Part shown: piece after piece, positions 52,898 through 63,479 of the stretch | Layout of the letters: every line of letters starts with the position of its first letter | Numbering within the stretch: position 1 is the first letter of the stretch | Assembly (NCBI GenBank): GCA_021776805.1 | Contig: JAJFFD010000005.1 | Location: 19,843-83,842 of the forward strand | Source: Planctomycetota bacterium | GTDB lineage: Bacteria > Planctomycetota > UBA1135 > UBA2386 | Length of the DNA: 64,000 bases | Reading direction: 5' to 3' | Notes under the pieces: generated by a model | Told to the model about the DNA's origin: nothing | Databases searched by the model: none | The model's input: only the letters and a program-made list of their open reading frames with translations | Translations under genes and position numbers: made by a program

Positions 52898-54315
52898 GGG
52901 GTCCTCCAGTGCAGGAGAACTCTGAATCTCAGGTTCTCGGGAGCCAACCGGTTCTCCTCGATCTCCTCGCTCTGCTTGCTCAGGTAGGGGATGGTGGCCA
53001 GGCTCTGCACGAACTTGGCAGCGAGTCCGAGGCTTTCCAATCGACTGCCGCTGCTGACGCTGGCGGTGACCTCGATGCGGTCCTGGCTGAGCAGGCGAAG
53101 GCCGGTTAGATGCATCCCTTCCGGTACCTTGCGACAGACTTCAGCGACCAGATGGCTGATTGGCCGTCTCGTTTCCAGAAGAGCCGCGAGCCGAGGATCC
53201 GAGGCTGTTTCCTCGGGAGTGTTGGCCTCGATCCACTCAGCAGTACGACCGGCGAGTTCATTGGTCGCCAGGTTGATACGATCCAGGTCCGCTTGTGCAG
53301 CTTCGAGGTCTGCATTCACCATGACGCCCGCCAGGCAGGTGATGAAGGCCAGGGCGAGGATCGCTGCCCAGGACATGGACAGGTATATGGGCCTGGGAAC
53401 GATGATCGGTTTGTTGGCGAGCAAGCTACGGGAGGATGCCTCGATGACTGTGTTGATCAGCCCTTGGGTGGCCAGACTCGGCTTGGTCTCCCCATCTCCC
53501 TCCTGGGTGAAATTGGCTTCCAGACGGCGGCATACCGGGATGTCGCCGCGGATGATCATCAGGTCATCCTCGGAGAGGCTCAGGCGCTGACTGACGAGCA
53601 GTGCCCCTGGTGCTTCGCAGCCCAGTCCGGAGAGGAAGTCCAGAGTGCGTGGAATCTCGAGGGCAAGGTGGGATGCGGCCATGGCTGCATCGGCTGCATC
53701 ACTCAGATTGGTCGAGGGCAGGAAGATACGCCGGACCTGTCGCACACTGCGGCCTTCGCAGTGCACGAAGCGAATCCTGCTCGTGCCCAGATCGAGGATT
53801 GCGAAGGGTCCTTGCTCGGTCTTGGCTAGAGAGGCAGCGGTGGCATCATCGAGAGATGTCATCTGCACGATATTCAAGCCAGCTGCAATCAGCCCCTCGC
53901 TGATGGGTGCCCAGACATCTGCAGGCACGGCGGTGAGGGTGAACTCATAGCGCCCATCCTTCAGTTTCCGAACCAAGCGCGCTTCGGAGAGAATCTTCTT
54001 GTCGCCTGAGAGGCTGCCTTCGCGACGGATTTCACGATCAACCAGTGCCTGCAATTCCTGCGACTCGAGCCGCGGCAGGGTCGTGCGAGCATGCACGAAG
54101 CGCCGATCCCCGAAGGCTATGTGACAGGGCAGGTCTTTGAGGCCGAGATCATTGACCAGGGGAGAAATGGCCTTGCTGATGCGGTCCGGGCGCAGGTCGT
54201 CCACTTCTACGGAACGGCACTCTTGGAGCTGCACCGCCTTGCCACGAAACATCACCAGGCTGAGGGTCAGCAGGTTTTCGTCGATCTCCAGGAAGACACG
54301 TCGTTGGTTCTTCAT
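52894..54315 (-). CDS. gspL: GspL-type protein: PilM-like actin-fold domain fused to PilN-like domain
   Basis: 473 residues from the ATG at 54315, which has GAGGAA about 4 bases upstream; the longer frame to 54492 overlaps the prepilin gene. Residues about 1-330 have an actin/PilM-like fold (RVFLEIDENLLTLSLVMF; FAILDLGTSRIRFVHCEG). A single membrane helix at about 355-375 (ILALAFITCLAGVMVNADL) precedes a periplasmic PilN-like coiled coil and ferredoxin-like domain. In type II secretion systems this combination is GspL, which binds the GspE ATPase. It lies between GspM and the pseudopilins. Confidence 0.85.
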   Translation of the reverse strand: MKNQRRVFLEIDENLLTLSLVMFRGKAVQLQECRSVEVDDLRPDRISKAISPLVNDLGLKDLPCHIAFGDRRFVHARTTLPRLESQELQALVDREIRREGSLSGDKKILSEARLVRKLKDGRYEFTLTAVPADVWAPISEGLIAAGLNIVQMTSLDDATAASLAKTEQGPFAILDLGTSRIRFVHCEGRSVRQVRRIFLPSTNLSDAADAAMAASHLALEIPRTLDFLSGLGCEAPGALLVSQRLSLSEDDLMIIRGDIPVCRRLEANFTQEGDGETKPSLATQGLINTVIEASSRSLLANKPIIVPRPIYLSMSWAAILALAFITCLAGVMVNADLEAAQADLDRINLATNELAGRTAEWIEANTPEETASDPRLAALLETRRPISHLVAEVCRKVPEGMHLTGLRLLSQDRIEVTASVSSGSRLESLGLAAKFVQSLATIPYLSKQSEEIEENRLAPENLRFRVLLHWRTP

Positions 54316-54322
54316 GCTTTCC

Positions 54323-54979
54323 TCATGACGAAAGGTCGTCCGCGTTTCCCATGACGCGATCCGCTCCCGCGCTGCGCAGGACATAGCTGGCAGCGTCCAA
54401 GGTGAAGGCGCTGCCGAAGCCGTCGTTGGCGTACTCCACCCCCAATCCCATGGCGGCGCGATCCGTAGGCCAGCTCCCGGTGAGGGCACCACCTGCTTCG
54501 AGGTAGTTCGCCATCACCTCGATGATGACGCGCATACGAATCCTGGTACGCTTCGCACCGGGGATGGCCCCATGGAAGGACACGCGATGTTCTTCGTTAT
54601 TGAAGCCATCGTCTATCCCGTTCTCGCCGCGGCTGTGGATGTTGGCCAGGTCGGGATTGCTCGTCGTTTGGTAGAGGTACTCCGAGTTTTGACCCCAGGG
54701 GTCCTCGATGGCGCGCCCGTTGACTCCTGGTTGCAGGTAGATCGCATAAAAGTCGCTTGCGCCCAATGAGGCAGGCAAGCTGCCCTTGTCGAAGTAGTAG
54801 TTCTCCAGTGCTGCGTTGATCTCGGCGAGTTCGAGGCGCACCTCATCCCGGCGTTGTGCATCTACCAAGGCCGAGACCAAAGGAGTCGCCATGCCCGCCA
54901 AGACTCCGAGAACACCGAGTACGACCAGTACCTCGACGAGAGTGAAGCCTGCGATGGATGCGCTCCTCTCAGAGGTCAT
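54323..54979 (-). CDS. Type II pseudopilin with two GspG-like C-terminal modules
   Basis: 218 residues; ATG at 54979 has GGAGG 8 bases upstream. The type IV prepilin motif GFTLVEVLVVL, with Glu at position +5, sits after an 11-residue leader, so prepilin peptidase should cleave after Gly12. The hydrophobic helix is followed by a globular region in which the GspG calcium-loop layout occurs twice: first LENYYFDKGSLP...DPWG...Y.Y...S.GENGIDDGFNNE (about 48-125), then MANYLEAGG...NDGFGSAFTLD..YVLRSAGADRVMGNADDL (about 153-217). Overlaps the upstream pseudopilin gene by 11 bases. Confidence 0.88.
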   Translation of the reverse strand: MTSERSASIAGFTLVEVLVVLGVLGVLAGMATPLVSALVDAQRRDEVRLELAEINAALENYYFDKGSLPASLGASDFYAIYLQPGVNGRAIEDPWGQNSEYLYQTTSNPDLANIHSRGENGIDDGFNNEEHRVSFHGAIPGAKRTRIRMRVIIEVMANYLEAGGALTGSWPTDRAAMGLGVEYANDGFGSAFTLDAASYVLRSAGADRVMGNADDLSS

Positions 54980-55763
54980 CGTCCGTACCTCCCGAACGAT
55001 CGCCGCCTACACTGAGAAAGCCCACATCGCCGGTTATCAGCAGGCTGCCGAAGCCATCGATACCGAGTGAGTCGGAGATGCCAAGAGCTTCGCAGAGACC
55101 GCCCGGGCCGGTGGCGGTAGCCGGGATCGCGGGCAAGCCGTGTGAGCTTCGAATGGCCTGGATTTGACTCGCTGCCGAATCACGGTTGGCAATGAGAGCT
55201 GGTTTGTCTGCCGCCGCGGCGAAGAGCAGTTGCCGTTGGGCGATGGCATAGCTGCGCATGTGCATGCGCAGGGCCTGTCGTTCCACCGGCGCCATCCCCG
55301 GGTCGTCCATCAAGGGGCTGTTGTAGAATCGAACTCTGAGCAGGCGCAGGTGATTGCGGCTGCGAGCCCGACCTGGAAACTGCTCACTGAGCTGAACCTG
55401 GAGATCATCCGAGCTGCCCAGGGAGCCATCCGGCCCACGGCTGCGGATGACGAGGCTCCCGGGGATGCCGCTGAGCTGATAGTCGAGGTCAGTGCCGCCG
55501 CCGAAGGGATCAAGTCGCCATTCTGCAGCGGGGTCGAGACCAACCGCGATTGCCAGGGAGCTCAGGTCGACGGGGAAGTTGCCGGACTGTTGGTAGGCTT
55601 GCAGCGCAGAATCGATGCTTGCTTCCAGTCGAGCCTCGGCTGTAGCCAAGTGCTCGACCTGAACAGGACGTCTTAGTTTGTTGCCGAAGATGGCGAGACC
55701 TGCGGCGGAGGCGGCGCCAACCGCGATGATGAGAGCGAGCATGGCGAATCCATCCTGTCTCAT
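54969..55763 (-). CDS. Minor pseudopilin-like protein without the usual Glu5, two GspG-like modules
   Basis: 264 residues. The N-terminus QDGFAMLALIIAVGAAS is pseudopilin-like (GF then hydrophobic helix) but has Leu/Ala where Glu5 normally is. GspK-type minor pseudopilins share that lack. The body contains two GspG-like loop units: AYQQSGNFPVDL then DPFGGGTDLDYQL then SRGPDGSLGSSDDLQV (about 50-135), and DSLGIDGFGSLLITG then GGDRSGGTDDDL at the end. GAGGA lies about 9 bases before the ATG, and its start overlaps the GspF stop (ATGA). It may act as the tip or initiator of the pseudopilus. Confidence 0.75.
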   Translation of the reverse strand: MRQDGFAMLALIIAVGAASAAGLAIFGNKLRRPVQVEHLATAEARLEASIDSALQAYQQSGNFPVDLSSLAIAVGLDPAAEWRLDPFGGGTDLDYQLSGIPGSLVIRSRGPDGSLGSSDDLQVQLSEQFPGRARSRNHLRLLRVRFYNSPLMDDPGMAPVERQALRMHMRSYAIAQRQLLFAAAADKPALIANRDSAASQIQAIRSSHGLPAIPATATGPGGLCEALGISDSLGIDGFGSLLITGDVGFLSVGGDRSGGTDDDL

Positions 55764-56959
55764 CGTCCCAGTCCTCCGACTGCTGTGTAGAGCGTACTGA
55801 TGATGACCGCAGCGACGCTGCCGATGATGACGCCGAGGGCGACGACGACTGCAGGCTCGAGCATGGATAAGGCTCGCTTGACAGCGGCTTTGGCTTCCCG
55901 GTCGTACATCCGACCCAATCGGTCAAAGCACTTGGGAAGATCCCCAGACTCCTCGCCAATTCGCACCATGCTCAGGGCCACCGGTGGCAGCAGCTTGACT
56001 TCTTGCAGGGCGCTGTGCACTTTGCTGCCAGTAAGGATCTTCTCCTTACTCTGCCTTAGACCGTTGCGGAGAGTGGGTAGAGAGAGTGCGGGTTCGGCCA
56101 GTTCCATCGCCTGGATGACCGTGATGCCCGAGCTCAAGAGGGCGCTCATGGTGCGGCAGAGTTGAGCGATGTTGATCGTGCTCACCACTGTGCGAGCGAT
56201 GGGCAGGCGATTGAGGCTGCCGGTCAGAATCGCTCGGCCGCGATCCGTACGCATGGCGAAGACCAGGGCGATCACCAGTGCCAGACTGGATGCGAGGACC
56301 AGGAGGATGTTCTCGTTGACAGTAGCGCTGATGGAGATGAGCCAAAGGCTGGCGGTAGGCAGCTCGTCTGCACCCAGCTTGCCGATGACATCGCCGAGGC
56401 TAGGAATTACGAAAGTAAGCAGGAAGAGCACGAGCCCGTAGGCCGCGGTCATGACGATGGCCGGATAGATCATCGCCTGGCGGGCGGTTGCGACCAGTTC
56501 GCTGCGCCACTCGAGGAAGGAGCCCAGGGTTGCGAAGACGCTGGGAAGCTTTCCCGAGGATTCGCCGGCGTGCACCAGAGAGGCGTAGATCGGGGAGAAG
56601 CTCCGCGGATAGGCCTGCAGACACTCGGCCAGACTGCCGCCACCGGTCAAGCGTTCACAGAGTCCGTCGTAGACAGTCTCGTAGCGCGGATCCTCTTCCT
56701 GATCCTTGATGGATTCGAGAGCCTGGAGAACTGGAACCCCTGCATCCAGGGAACTCTCCATGGACTGAGTAAAGATCAGCAGCTTCTTGGGTGGAAAGCG
56801 TCGGCTCTTGACCTTGACCTCAGCCTTTCCTGTCGTAGCGCGGAGCAGCATCCGGCCTTGGCGATGCAGGATTTCGTGGAGATCCTGTTCATCGCGTGCC
56901 TCGAGGGTGGCAGTGCCTTCACGACCGGCCTCATCCAGGTATGTGGAGCTGTACCACAA
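55760..56959 (-). CDS. gspF: Type II secretion inner-membrane platform protein GspF
   Basis: 399 residues, TTG start with AGGA about 8 bases upstream. Two T2SSF domains: about 70-195 (FTQSMESSLDAGVPVLQALE; PIYASLVHAGESSGKLPSVF) and about 270-395 (LCRTMSALLSSGITVIQAME; MVRIGEESGDLPKCFDRLGR). Three long membrane helices lie near 165-190, 215-240 and 370-395. GspF/PilC recruits the cytoplasmic ATPase and supports pseudopilus assembly. It leads the four-gene run gspF, two pseudopilins, gspL, and the genes are tightly overlapped. Confidence 0.95.
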   Translation of the reverse strand: MWYSSTYLDEAGREGTATLEARDEQDLHEILHRQGRMLLRATTGKAEVKVKSRRFPPKKLLIFTQSMESSLDAGVPVLQALESIKDQEEDPRYETVYDGLCERLTGGGSLAECLQAYPRSFSPIYASLVHAGESSGKLPSVFATLGSFLEWRSELVATARQAMIYPAIVMTAAYGLVLFLLTFVIPSLGDVIGKLGADELPTASLWLISISATVNENILLVLASSLALVIALVFAMRTDRGRAILTGSLNRLPIARTVVSTINIAQLCRTMSALLSSGITVIQAMELAEPALSLPTLRNGLRQSKEKILTGSKVHSALQEVKLLPPVALSMVRIGEESGDLPKCFDRLGRMYDREAKAAVKRALSMLEPAVVVALGVIIGSVAAVIISTLYTAVGGLGR

Positions 56960-57001
56960 GATGTGCTTCCTGCCGCCTGGGGATTGAGCGGCTAGACGAC
57001 C

Positions 57002-57646
57002 CTACTGACGCTGGTGGAGGATGATGGCGATGTCGTCGCCGGCGATGTCGTCGGTGGCACGGGCGCGCTCGCCGGTGTCGATGCGACCGTCCGGACCTGC
57101 CGAGAGAACGTAGATGCGCTTGTTGTTGGTGTTGTGTGTATTGAAGGAGCTATACACGTTCACCAAGTACGGTCGTCCCCAGGGATCGAGAGGAGATGAC
57201 CCGGCTAGATAGGGGCCACGCCAACGAATATTACCTGTCGTCGGATAGGCGGCGCCACTGGAACCCTGCGGCGTGTTGCTCAACAACTGGTTGTCGAGAC
57301 TGTCGCCGTTGGACGAGCTCGCCGCCCACTGATAGAAGTTGTGTCCGCCGCTCGAAACAAAGGTCGAGGCGGTGGGTGCGGTCGGTCCGGACCACAGGCA
57401 CCTGACAGTGCTGTTGCTACTGCTCGAGTTGCGTGAGGGGAATATGCCCACGTCCTTGTAGGCACTGGAGACGGCAGCAGCGAGCATCTTCACTTCTGCT
57501 TCACCGCGAGCACGCTTACTATCTTCGACATAGCCGCTGATGAGAGGTACTGCGATGCCTGACAGCAGAAGCACCACCGCGAGCACAACGATGACTTCAA
57601 CGAGCGTGAAGCCATCATTTCGATGGGACGGATGAGATGTGGTCAT
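57002..57646 (-). CDS. gspG: Major pseudopilin (GspG-like)
   Basis: 214 residues from the ATG at 57646. The prepilin motif GFTLVEVIVVLAVVL follows a leader of about 11 residues, with Glu +5. The C-terminus has a single GspG-like calcium-loop layout (DPWGRPYLVNVYSSF, VLSAGPDGRIDTG, ATDDIAGDDIAI). The protein is longer than classical GspG (about 140), with a Ser/Asn-rich middle. No strong ribosome-binding site is seen. It starts 100 bases from the divergent gspE gene and ends 42 bases before gspF, so promoters for both directions should lie in 57647-57746. Confidence 0.9.
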   Translation of the reverse strand: MTTSHPSHRNDGFTLVEVIVVLAVVLLLSGIAVPLISGYVEDSKRARGEAEVKMLAAAVSSAYKDVGIFPSRNSSSSNSTVRCLWSGPTAPTASTFVSSGGHNFYQWAASSSNGDSLDNQLLSNTPQGSSGAAYPTTGNIRWRGPYLAGSSPLDPWGRPYLVNVYSSFNTHNTNNKRIYVLSAGPDGRIDTGERARATDDIAGDDIAIILHQRQ

Positions 57647-57746
57647 GGTCGAGCTATCGGTCCCGGGTATTCCCTGTCTTGAGCTTCTCCGCTGCCAATG
57701 GCTCCGTTGAGCCTTGAGTTGGGCATTGCAGCCTGCCGATGCATCG

Positions 57747-59444
57747 ATGATGGCTGCATCAGGCACCGATGAGATTGTCGAGATTCTGGCCAGGAAGACT
57801 GGTGGGGAGGAGCAAGCCCTCAGTGACCTGCTACTGGAAGCGCGAGGCAAGGAAACCCGCTGGTTCGCCACTCTGATCGAGCGAGACCTGGCAACTGAGG
57901 TGGATTGCTACAGTTCCTGGGCAGAGGCCCTCGGACTCGAGTTCTACCGTTTGGATGAGCGCAAGCTCGATCCAACAACCCTGCACAGAATTCCCCTCGA
58001 TGTGGCCAAGCGTCATCGCGCCGTCGCGGTGGACGATGATGATGGGATCCTGACCGTAGTCTTGGAAGACCCCTTCGATCTTCTGACCGTGGACGCGATT
58101 CAGGAGGTGGTAAACTCCTCAGTGCAGGTTGGCATCAGCACGCCGACTGCCATCGATCGCGCTCTGCGTCGACAAGAGCGTGGGACGACTGGCATCGAAG
58201 GCCTGATCGCCAGTTTCCGCGGCTCGGATGCGGATCAAGAGCTCCTGGCAGATGCCGAAAAACTACAAGAGGTCGCCGGCGACAACGCCGTCGTGCAGCT
58301 GGTGGACTACATCACGGAGGATGCGCTGCGCTCCGGAGCCAGTGACATCCACCTAGAGCCACAGCGAGATTCCTTTCGCGTGCGCCTGCGTGTCGATGGT
58401 GACTTGGAACTCTTGCACAGCTTTCCACTCTTCTTGCACCGTCCAGTTGTCTCGCGCCTGAAGGTTCTGGCGAACATGGACATTGGCGAATCACGCAAGC
58501 CTCAGGATGGCCGCTTCATGCTCAACGAAGATGAAGAAGGTGGCGTCGAGCTACGCGTGTCTACCCTGCCGAGCATCTTCGGTGAGAAGATGGTCATGCG
58601 CGTCCTGGACAAGAAGAGCGTCTGCCTCGAGTTGGAGAAGCTCGGAATTGCGCGTCACAACCTGAATCTCTTTCGCAGTGGATTCAAGCGGCCGAATGGG
58701 CTGGTGCTGGTGACCGGTCCGACTGGGTCTGGCAAGACCACGACTCTGTACGCTGCCCTGCGAGAACTGAACGCGGCTTCTCGCAACCTGGTCACTGTCG
58801 AAGATCCGGTGGAGTATGACCTGCCTGGAACCACTCAGGTGCAAGTGGATGCCAAGGCCGACCGGACCTTTGCGAATGCCCTCCGATCAATTCTGCGCCA
58901 GGATCCGGATGTGGTCATGGTTGGTGAGATTCGCGATGCCGAGACTGCTGCGATAGCAATCCAAGCGGCACTTACCGGACACATGGTGCTCTCTACCTTG
59001 CACACCAACGACGCTCCTGGGGCCATCTTTCGATTGATCGATATGGGCGTCGAACCCTATCTGCTCGGCCCGGCCCTGCGCGCGGTGCTGGCACAAAGAC
59101 TGCTGCCGACGATCTGCGATCGCTGTGCAAGCCCAGCGGACCCAACTCCAGAGATCTTGCAGGCCTGTGGCTTCGCTGCAGACAAGCCGCCCGAGGGCCT
59201 ACGCGATGCCAAAGGCTGCAACGCTTGTCGTGACAAGGGTCGCAGCGGCCGCCTGGCAATCCACGAGGTGCTGCCGGTCGACGGCACGCTCAGTCGACTG
59301 ATCTCTGCAGGGGCTCCCGAGGCCGAACTCATGGACGCGGCGCGCCTCGCGGGCTACCAGCGACTCATGGAAGATGGGCGCAGCAAGGCTTGCGAGGGCC
59401 GAGTCGCTCTCGAGGATCTGCTCGCCGTCGCCCGGGCCGAGTAG
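57747..59444 (+). CDS. gspE: Type II secretion/pilus assembly ATPase (GspE/PilB-like)
   Basis: 565 residues from ATG at 57747 (ATG at 57750 is equally possible; a TTG at 57714 is less likely). An N1/MshEN-like domain covers about 50-150. The ATPase core has Walker A GPTGSGKTTTLY (about 327-338), an Asp box, Walker B DPDVVMVGEIRD, and a His box (ALTGHMVLSTLHTND). A zinc-binding insert shows as CDRCASPAD and CNACRDKG. It should power pseudopilus assembly as a hexamer. It is divergent from the rest of the secretion locus. No PilT homolog is in the window. Confidence 0.94.
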   Translation: MMAASGTDEIVEILARKTGGEEQALSDLLLEARGKETRWFATLIERDLATEVDCYSSWAEALGLEFYRLDERKLDPTTLHRIPLDVAKRHRAVAVDDDDGILTVVLEDPFDLLTVDAIQEVVNSSVQVGISTPTAIDRALRRQERGTTGIEGLIASFRGSDADQELLADAEKLQEVAGDNAVVQLVDYITEDALRSGASDIHLEPQRDSFRVRLRVDGDLELLHSFPLFLHRPVVSRLKVLANMDIGESRKPQDGRFMLNEDEEGGVELRVSTLPSIFGEKMVMRVLDKKSVCLELEKLGIARHNLNLFRSGFKRPNGLVLVTGPTGSGKTTTLYAALRELNAASRNLVTVEDPVEYDLPGTTQVQVDAKADRTFANALRSILRQDPDVVMVGEIRDAETAAIAIQAALTGHMVLSTLHTNDAPGAIFRLIDMGVEPYLLGPALRAVLAQRLLPTICDRCASPADPTPEILQACGFAADKPPEGLRDAKGCNACRDKGRSGRLAIHEVLPVDGTLSRLISAGAPEAELMDAARLAGYQRLMEDGRSKACEGRVALEDLLAVARAE

Positions 59445-59447
59445 CGC

Positions 59448-59981
59448 TCAAGGCCGCTTCGGCATGGGCAGGGAGCTCAGAGTCGGGAGCGCGTCTTCTT
59501 TGAGGATCTTCATAACGGCGATCTCGTCGCAGGCCTGGTACTTCGGGCAGTTGAGGCAGTCGTTGAAGACCTTGTGGGGGAGAGAGGCGTGCTCGACGAC
59601 GTCGAATCCCATGCGGTGGAAGAACTCGGGCACATAGGTGAATGCGAATACTCGCGGCAAGCCGAGTGCTTCGGCTTCGCGGATCATCTCCTCCGCCATC
59701 ATGCGACCAAGACCGAGGCCCTGCCGCGCTGGAGAGACCGCAATCGAGCGGATCTCCGCCATGTCCGACCAGCAGACATGGAGGGCGCCGCAGCCGGCAA
59801 ATTCACCATCGACCTCGACGATGACAAAGTCGCGGATGTTCTCAAGAACCGATGCCGGTGAGCGCGGCAGCATGATCTGCTCTAGGGCCAACTGATTGAC
59901 AAGTCCTAGGATCGCGTTCGCGTCCAGGACCGTGGCCTTGCGGAGTTGAACCGCGTTCAGGTTGCGAGTTTCTTCTGCCAT
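59448..59981 (-). CDS. GNAT N-acetyltransferase, ArgA-type N-acetylglutamate synthase candidate
   Basis: 177 residues, one GNAT domain: LRKATVLDANAILGLVNQLA at the start, the acetyl-CoA loop RQGLGLGRMMAEEM (about residue 80-93), and GFDVVEHASLPHKVFNDCLN near the end. This layout, with a CxxC-type DCLNCPKYQACDE tail, matches the stand-alone GNAT form of N-acetylglutamate synthase found in bacteria lacking classical ArgA. It would start arginine synthesis by acetylating glutamate. It is the last gene of the arginine operon and overlaps argH by 25 bases, which supports the role. No regulatory amino-acid-kinase domain. Confidence 0.82.
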   Translation of the reverse strand: MAEETRNLNAVQLRKATVLDANAILGLVNQLALEQIMLPRSPASVLENIRDFVIVEVDGEFAGCGALHVCWSDMAEIRSIAVSPARQGLGLGRMMAEEMIREAEALGLPRVFAFTYVPEFFHRMGFDVVEHASLPHKVFNDCLNCPKYQACDEIAVMKILKEDALPTLSSLPMPKRP

Positions 59982-61329
59982 CTCTTTATCTCCTGCCGCA
60001 CGCGTTTCGGGGCACTACCCCCCAGAACCTGGCGGCGGGCGAGCACCTTCTCGATGCTCAGTTCTTTGGCCAGGGGTTGATCGATCTCGGGGAAGAGTTC
60101 CTGCTGCAGGGCGCGCGGCAGATCACGTAACTCGATTCCTTGTTGGATGGCCTGGCGGACGGCGATGCCGACGCGCTCATGGGCATCGCGAAATGGAACG
60201 CCTGCGGCCACGAGCAGATCGGCGAGATCCGTCGAGTCCAGAAAACCATAGCTGCAAGCCTCGAGGCAGCGCTCCCTGTCAAAGCGCAGATTGGACGCCG
60301 CGGTGGCGGCCACGGTCAGGCAAGCGCTGCAGGTATCGATCGCATCGAAGAGCCCTTCCTTGTCTTCCTGCATGTCCTTGTTGTAGGCCAGGGGAAGGCC
60401 CTTCAAGGTCATCATCATCGCGTTCAAGTGCCCGGCTACTCTGCCGGCCTTGCCGCGGATCAACTCCATGGCATCCGGGTTCTTCTTTTGCGGCATCAGG
60501 CTCGAGCCGGTGGCGACCGCATCGCTGAACTCGAGAAAGCGCGCCTCCTGGCTGGCGAAGAAGATCCAGTCCTCTGCCAATCGCGAGAGATGGATCATGA
60601 TCATGCTCATGGCGAAGAGCAGTTCGCAGACGTGATCCCGATCGGCCACCGAGTCGATGCTGTTGCGGGTGGGGGCGGTGAAGCCCAGGTCCGCGGCGAT
60701 CTGCCGGCGGTCGACGGGCATGCCGCTGCCAGCCAGGGCGGCGCTGCCCAGAGGACAGGTATCCATGCGCTTGGCGGCGTCGTCGAGACGGGTTCGGTCC
60801 CGATCGAGCATCTCCACATAGGCGAGAACATGGTGACCCACAGTCAGGGGCTGCGCCCGTTGCAGATGGGTGTATCCCGGCAAGGGCGTGGCCGGATGCT
60901 CCACCGCGATCTGCACGAGCCTGCTCATGAGCGAGTGGCAGCAGGCGCCGAGCTTCTGCACCGCTTCTCGCAGGTAGAGCTTGAGGTCGGTGGCGACCTG
61001 GTCATTGCGTGAGCGCCCTGCATGCAGCTTACGAGCGAGGCTGCCGACCTCCTCGCCGAGCATGCGCTCGACGAAGCTGTGGATGTCCTCGTCTTCGGCA
61101 ACGAGCAAATTCGGATCCGCCTTTACCTTTTGGCGCAGGTTCTTGATCGCTCGTTGCAGCTTGCTCACTTCCGTCTTCTTGAGAACGCCCGCCTCACCCA
61201 GGGCCTTGGCCCAGGCGATGCTGCCGTCGAGATCTTGATCGAAGAGTCGCCGGTCATAGGGCAAGCTCCGATTGAACTCGGCAAAGAAGGGATCCAAGCT
61301 GCCGCTGAAGCGGCCACCCCAGAGTTTGC

Positions 61330-61333
<4 letters not shown>
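59957..61333 (-). CDS. argH: Argininosuccinate lyase
   Basis: 458 residues, the standard length. Cleaves argininosuccinate to arginine and fumarate, the last step of arginine synthesis. Visible: WGGRFSG start, HTALHAGRSRNDQ-like region (RKLHAGRSRNDQVATDLKLY, with the conserved RSRND), TPLPGYTHLQRAQP with the catalytic His, and the fumarase/aspartase signature GSSLMPQKKNPD with catalytic Ser. It overlaps argG by four bases and the downstream GNAT gene by 25. Cytoplasmic homotetramer. Confidence 0.97.
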
Positions 61334-62534
<1,201 letters not shown>

Positions 62535-62538
<4 letters not shown>

Positions 62539-63479
62539 GATCCCTCTCCGTTCATCAACAACAGCATGATGGCCTTCTGCACGTGCAGACGGTTTTCGGC
62601 GATATCGAAGACGATGGAGTTTTCCCCGTCCATGACGCCGGAAGTGACCTCATGGCCGCGGTGGGCGGGCAGGCAGTGCATGAACAGCCCATTGTCCGTC
62701 AGCGCCATCAACTCCTCATCGACTTGGTACTCACGGAAGAGGCCAGCCCGCTCCTCGACCTCGTCCTCCTGGCCCATACTCGCCCAGACATCGGTGTAGA
62801 CGGCGTTAGTGCCCTCGCAGGCCTCCTTCGGCTCATTCATGATGCGGAGCTCCGAGCCCGATTCCTGGCCAGCGATCATCGCCTGATTGATGACCTTGGC
62901 GTTGGGCTCGTAGCCTTCCGGTGTGCAGACGGTGATGTTGGTGCCCAGCTTGGCAGCTGCGTAGATCAGCGAATGGCAAGTGTTGTTGCCATCACCGATG
63001 TAGGTGAGGCGCTTGCCTTTGACGTCTCCCCATTTTTCCGTCAGGGTGAAGAAGTCGCTCAGCGCCTGACAGGGATGCAAGTAGTCGGTGAGTCCATTGA
63101 TTACCGGGATGGAGCAGTTCTCCGCCAGTTCGACCACGGCCCTGTGCTTGAAAGTTCTAGCGACCACACAATCAACCCAGCGCTCCAGGTTGCGGGCTAC
63201 ATCGCGCACCGCCTCTCGTGAGCCGATGCGCGCATCCCGGTGATCCAGGAAGACCGCATGGCCGCCCATGTCCTGCATGCCGATGTCGAAGGTGAAGCGC
63301 GTGCGCAGGCTGTCCTTCTCGAAGATCATGGCCAACTTCTTTCCGGCCAACAAATCGTTGAGTTCAGCACGCTTCGCTTTCAGCTCGGCGGCGGTGGCGA
63401 AAATCTGTTGCACATCATCACCGCTGAGTTGCGCGATGCTCAAAAGGTCTTTGTGCGGTAGCTTGCCAAACTTGGTCAT
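62535..63479 (-). CDS. argF: Ornithine carbamoyltransferase
   Basis: 314 residues from the ATG at 63479; the frame is open upstream but that part lies inside argD. Carbamoyl-phosphate site in KDSLRTRFTF (SxRTR-type), then HPCQALSDFF, and the ornithine-binding HCLPAHRG near residue 273. It makes citrulline from ornithine and carbamoyl phosphate. The start overlaps the argD stop by four bases. Confidence 0.96.

Noticed and set aside
52894..54315. The PilM-PilN fusion as a novel architecture
   Set aside because: The same combination defines GspL in type II secretion systems, so it is used as classification evidence rather than as a novelty.
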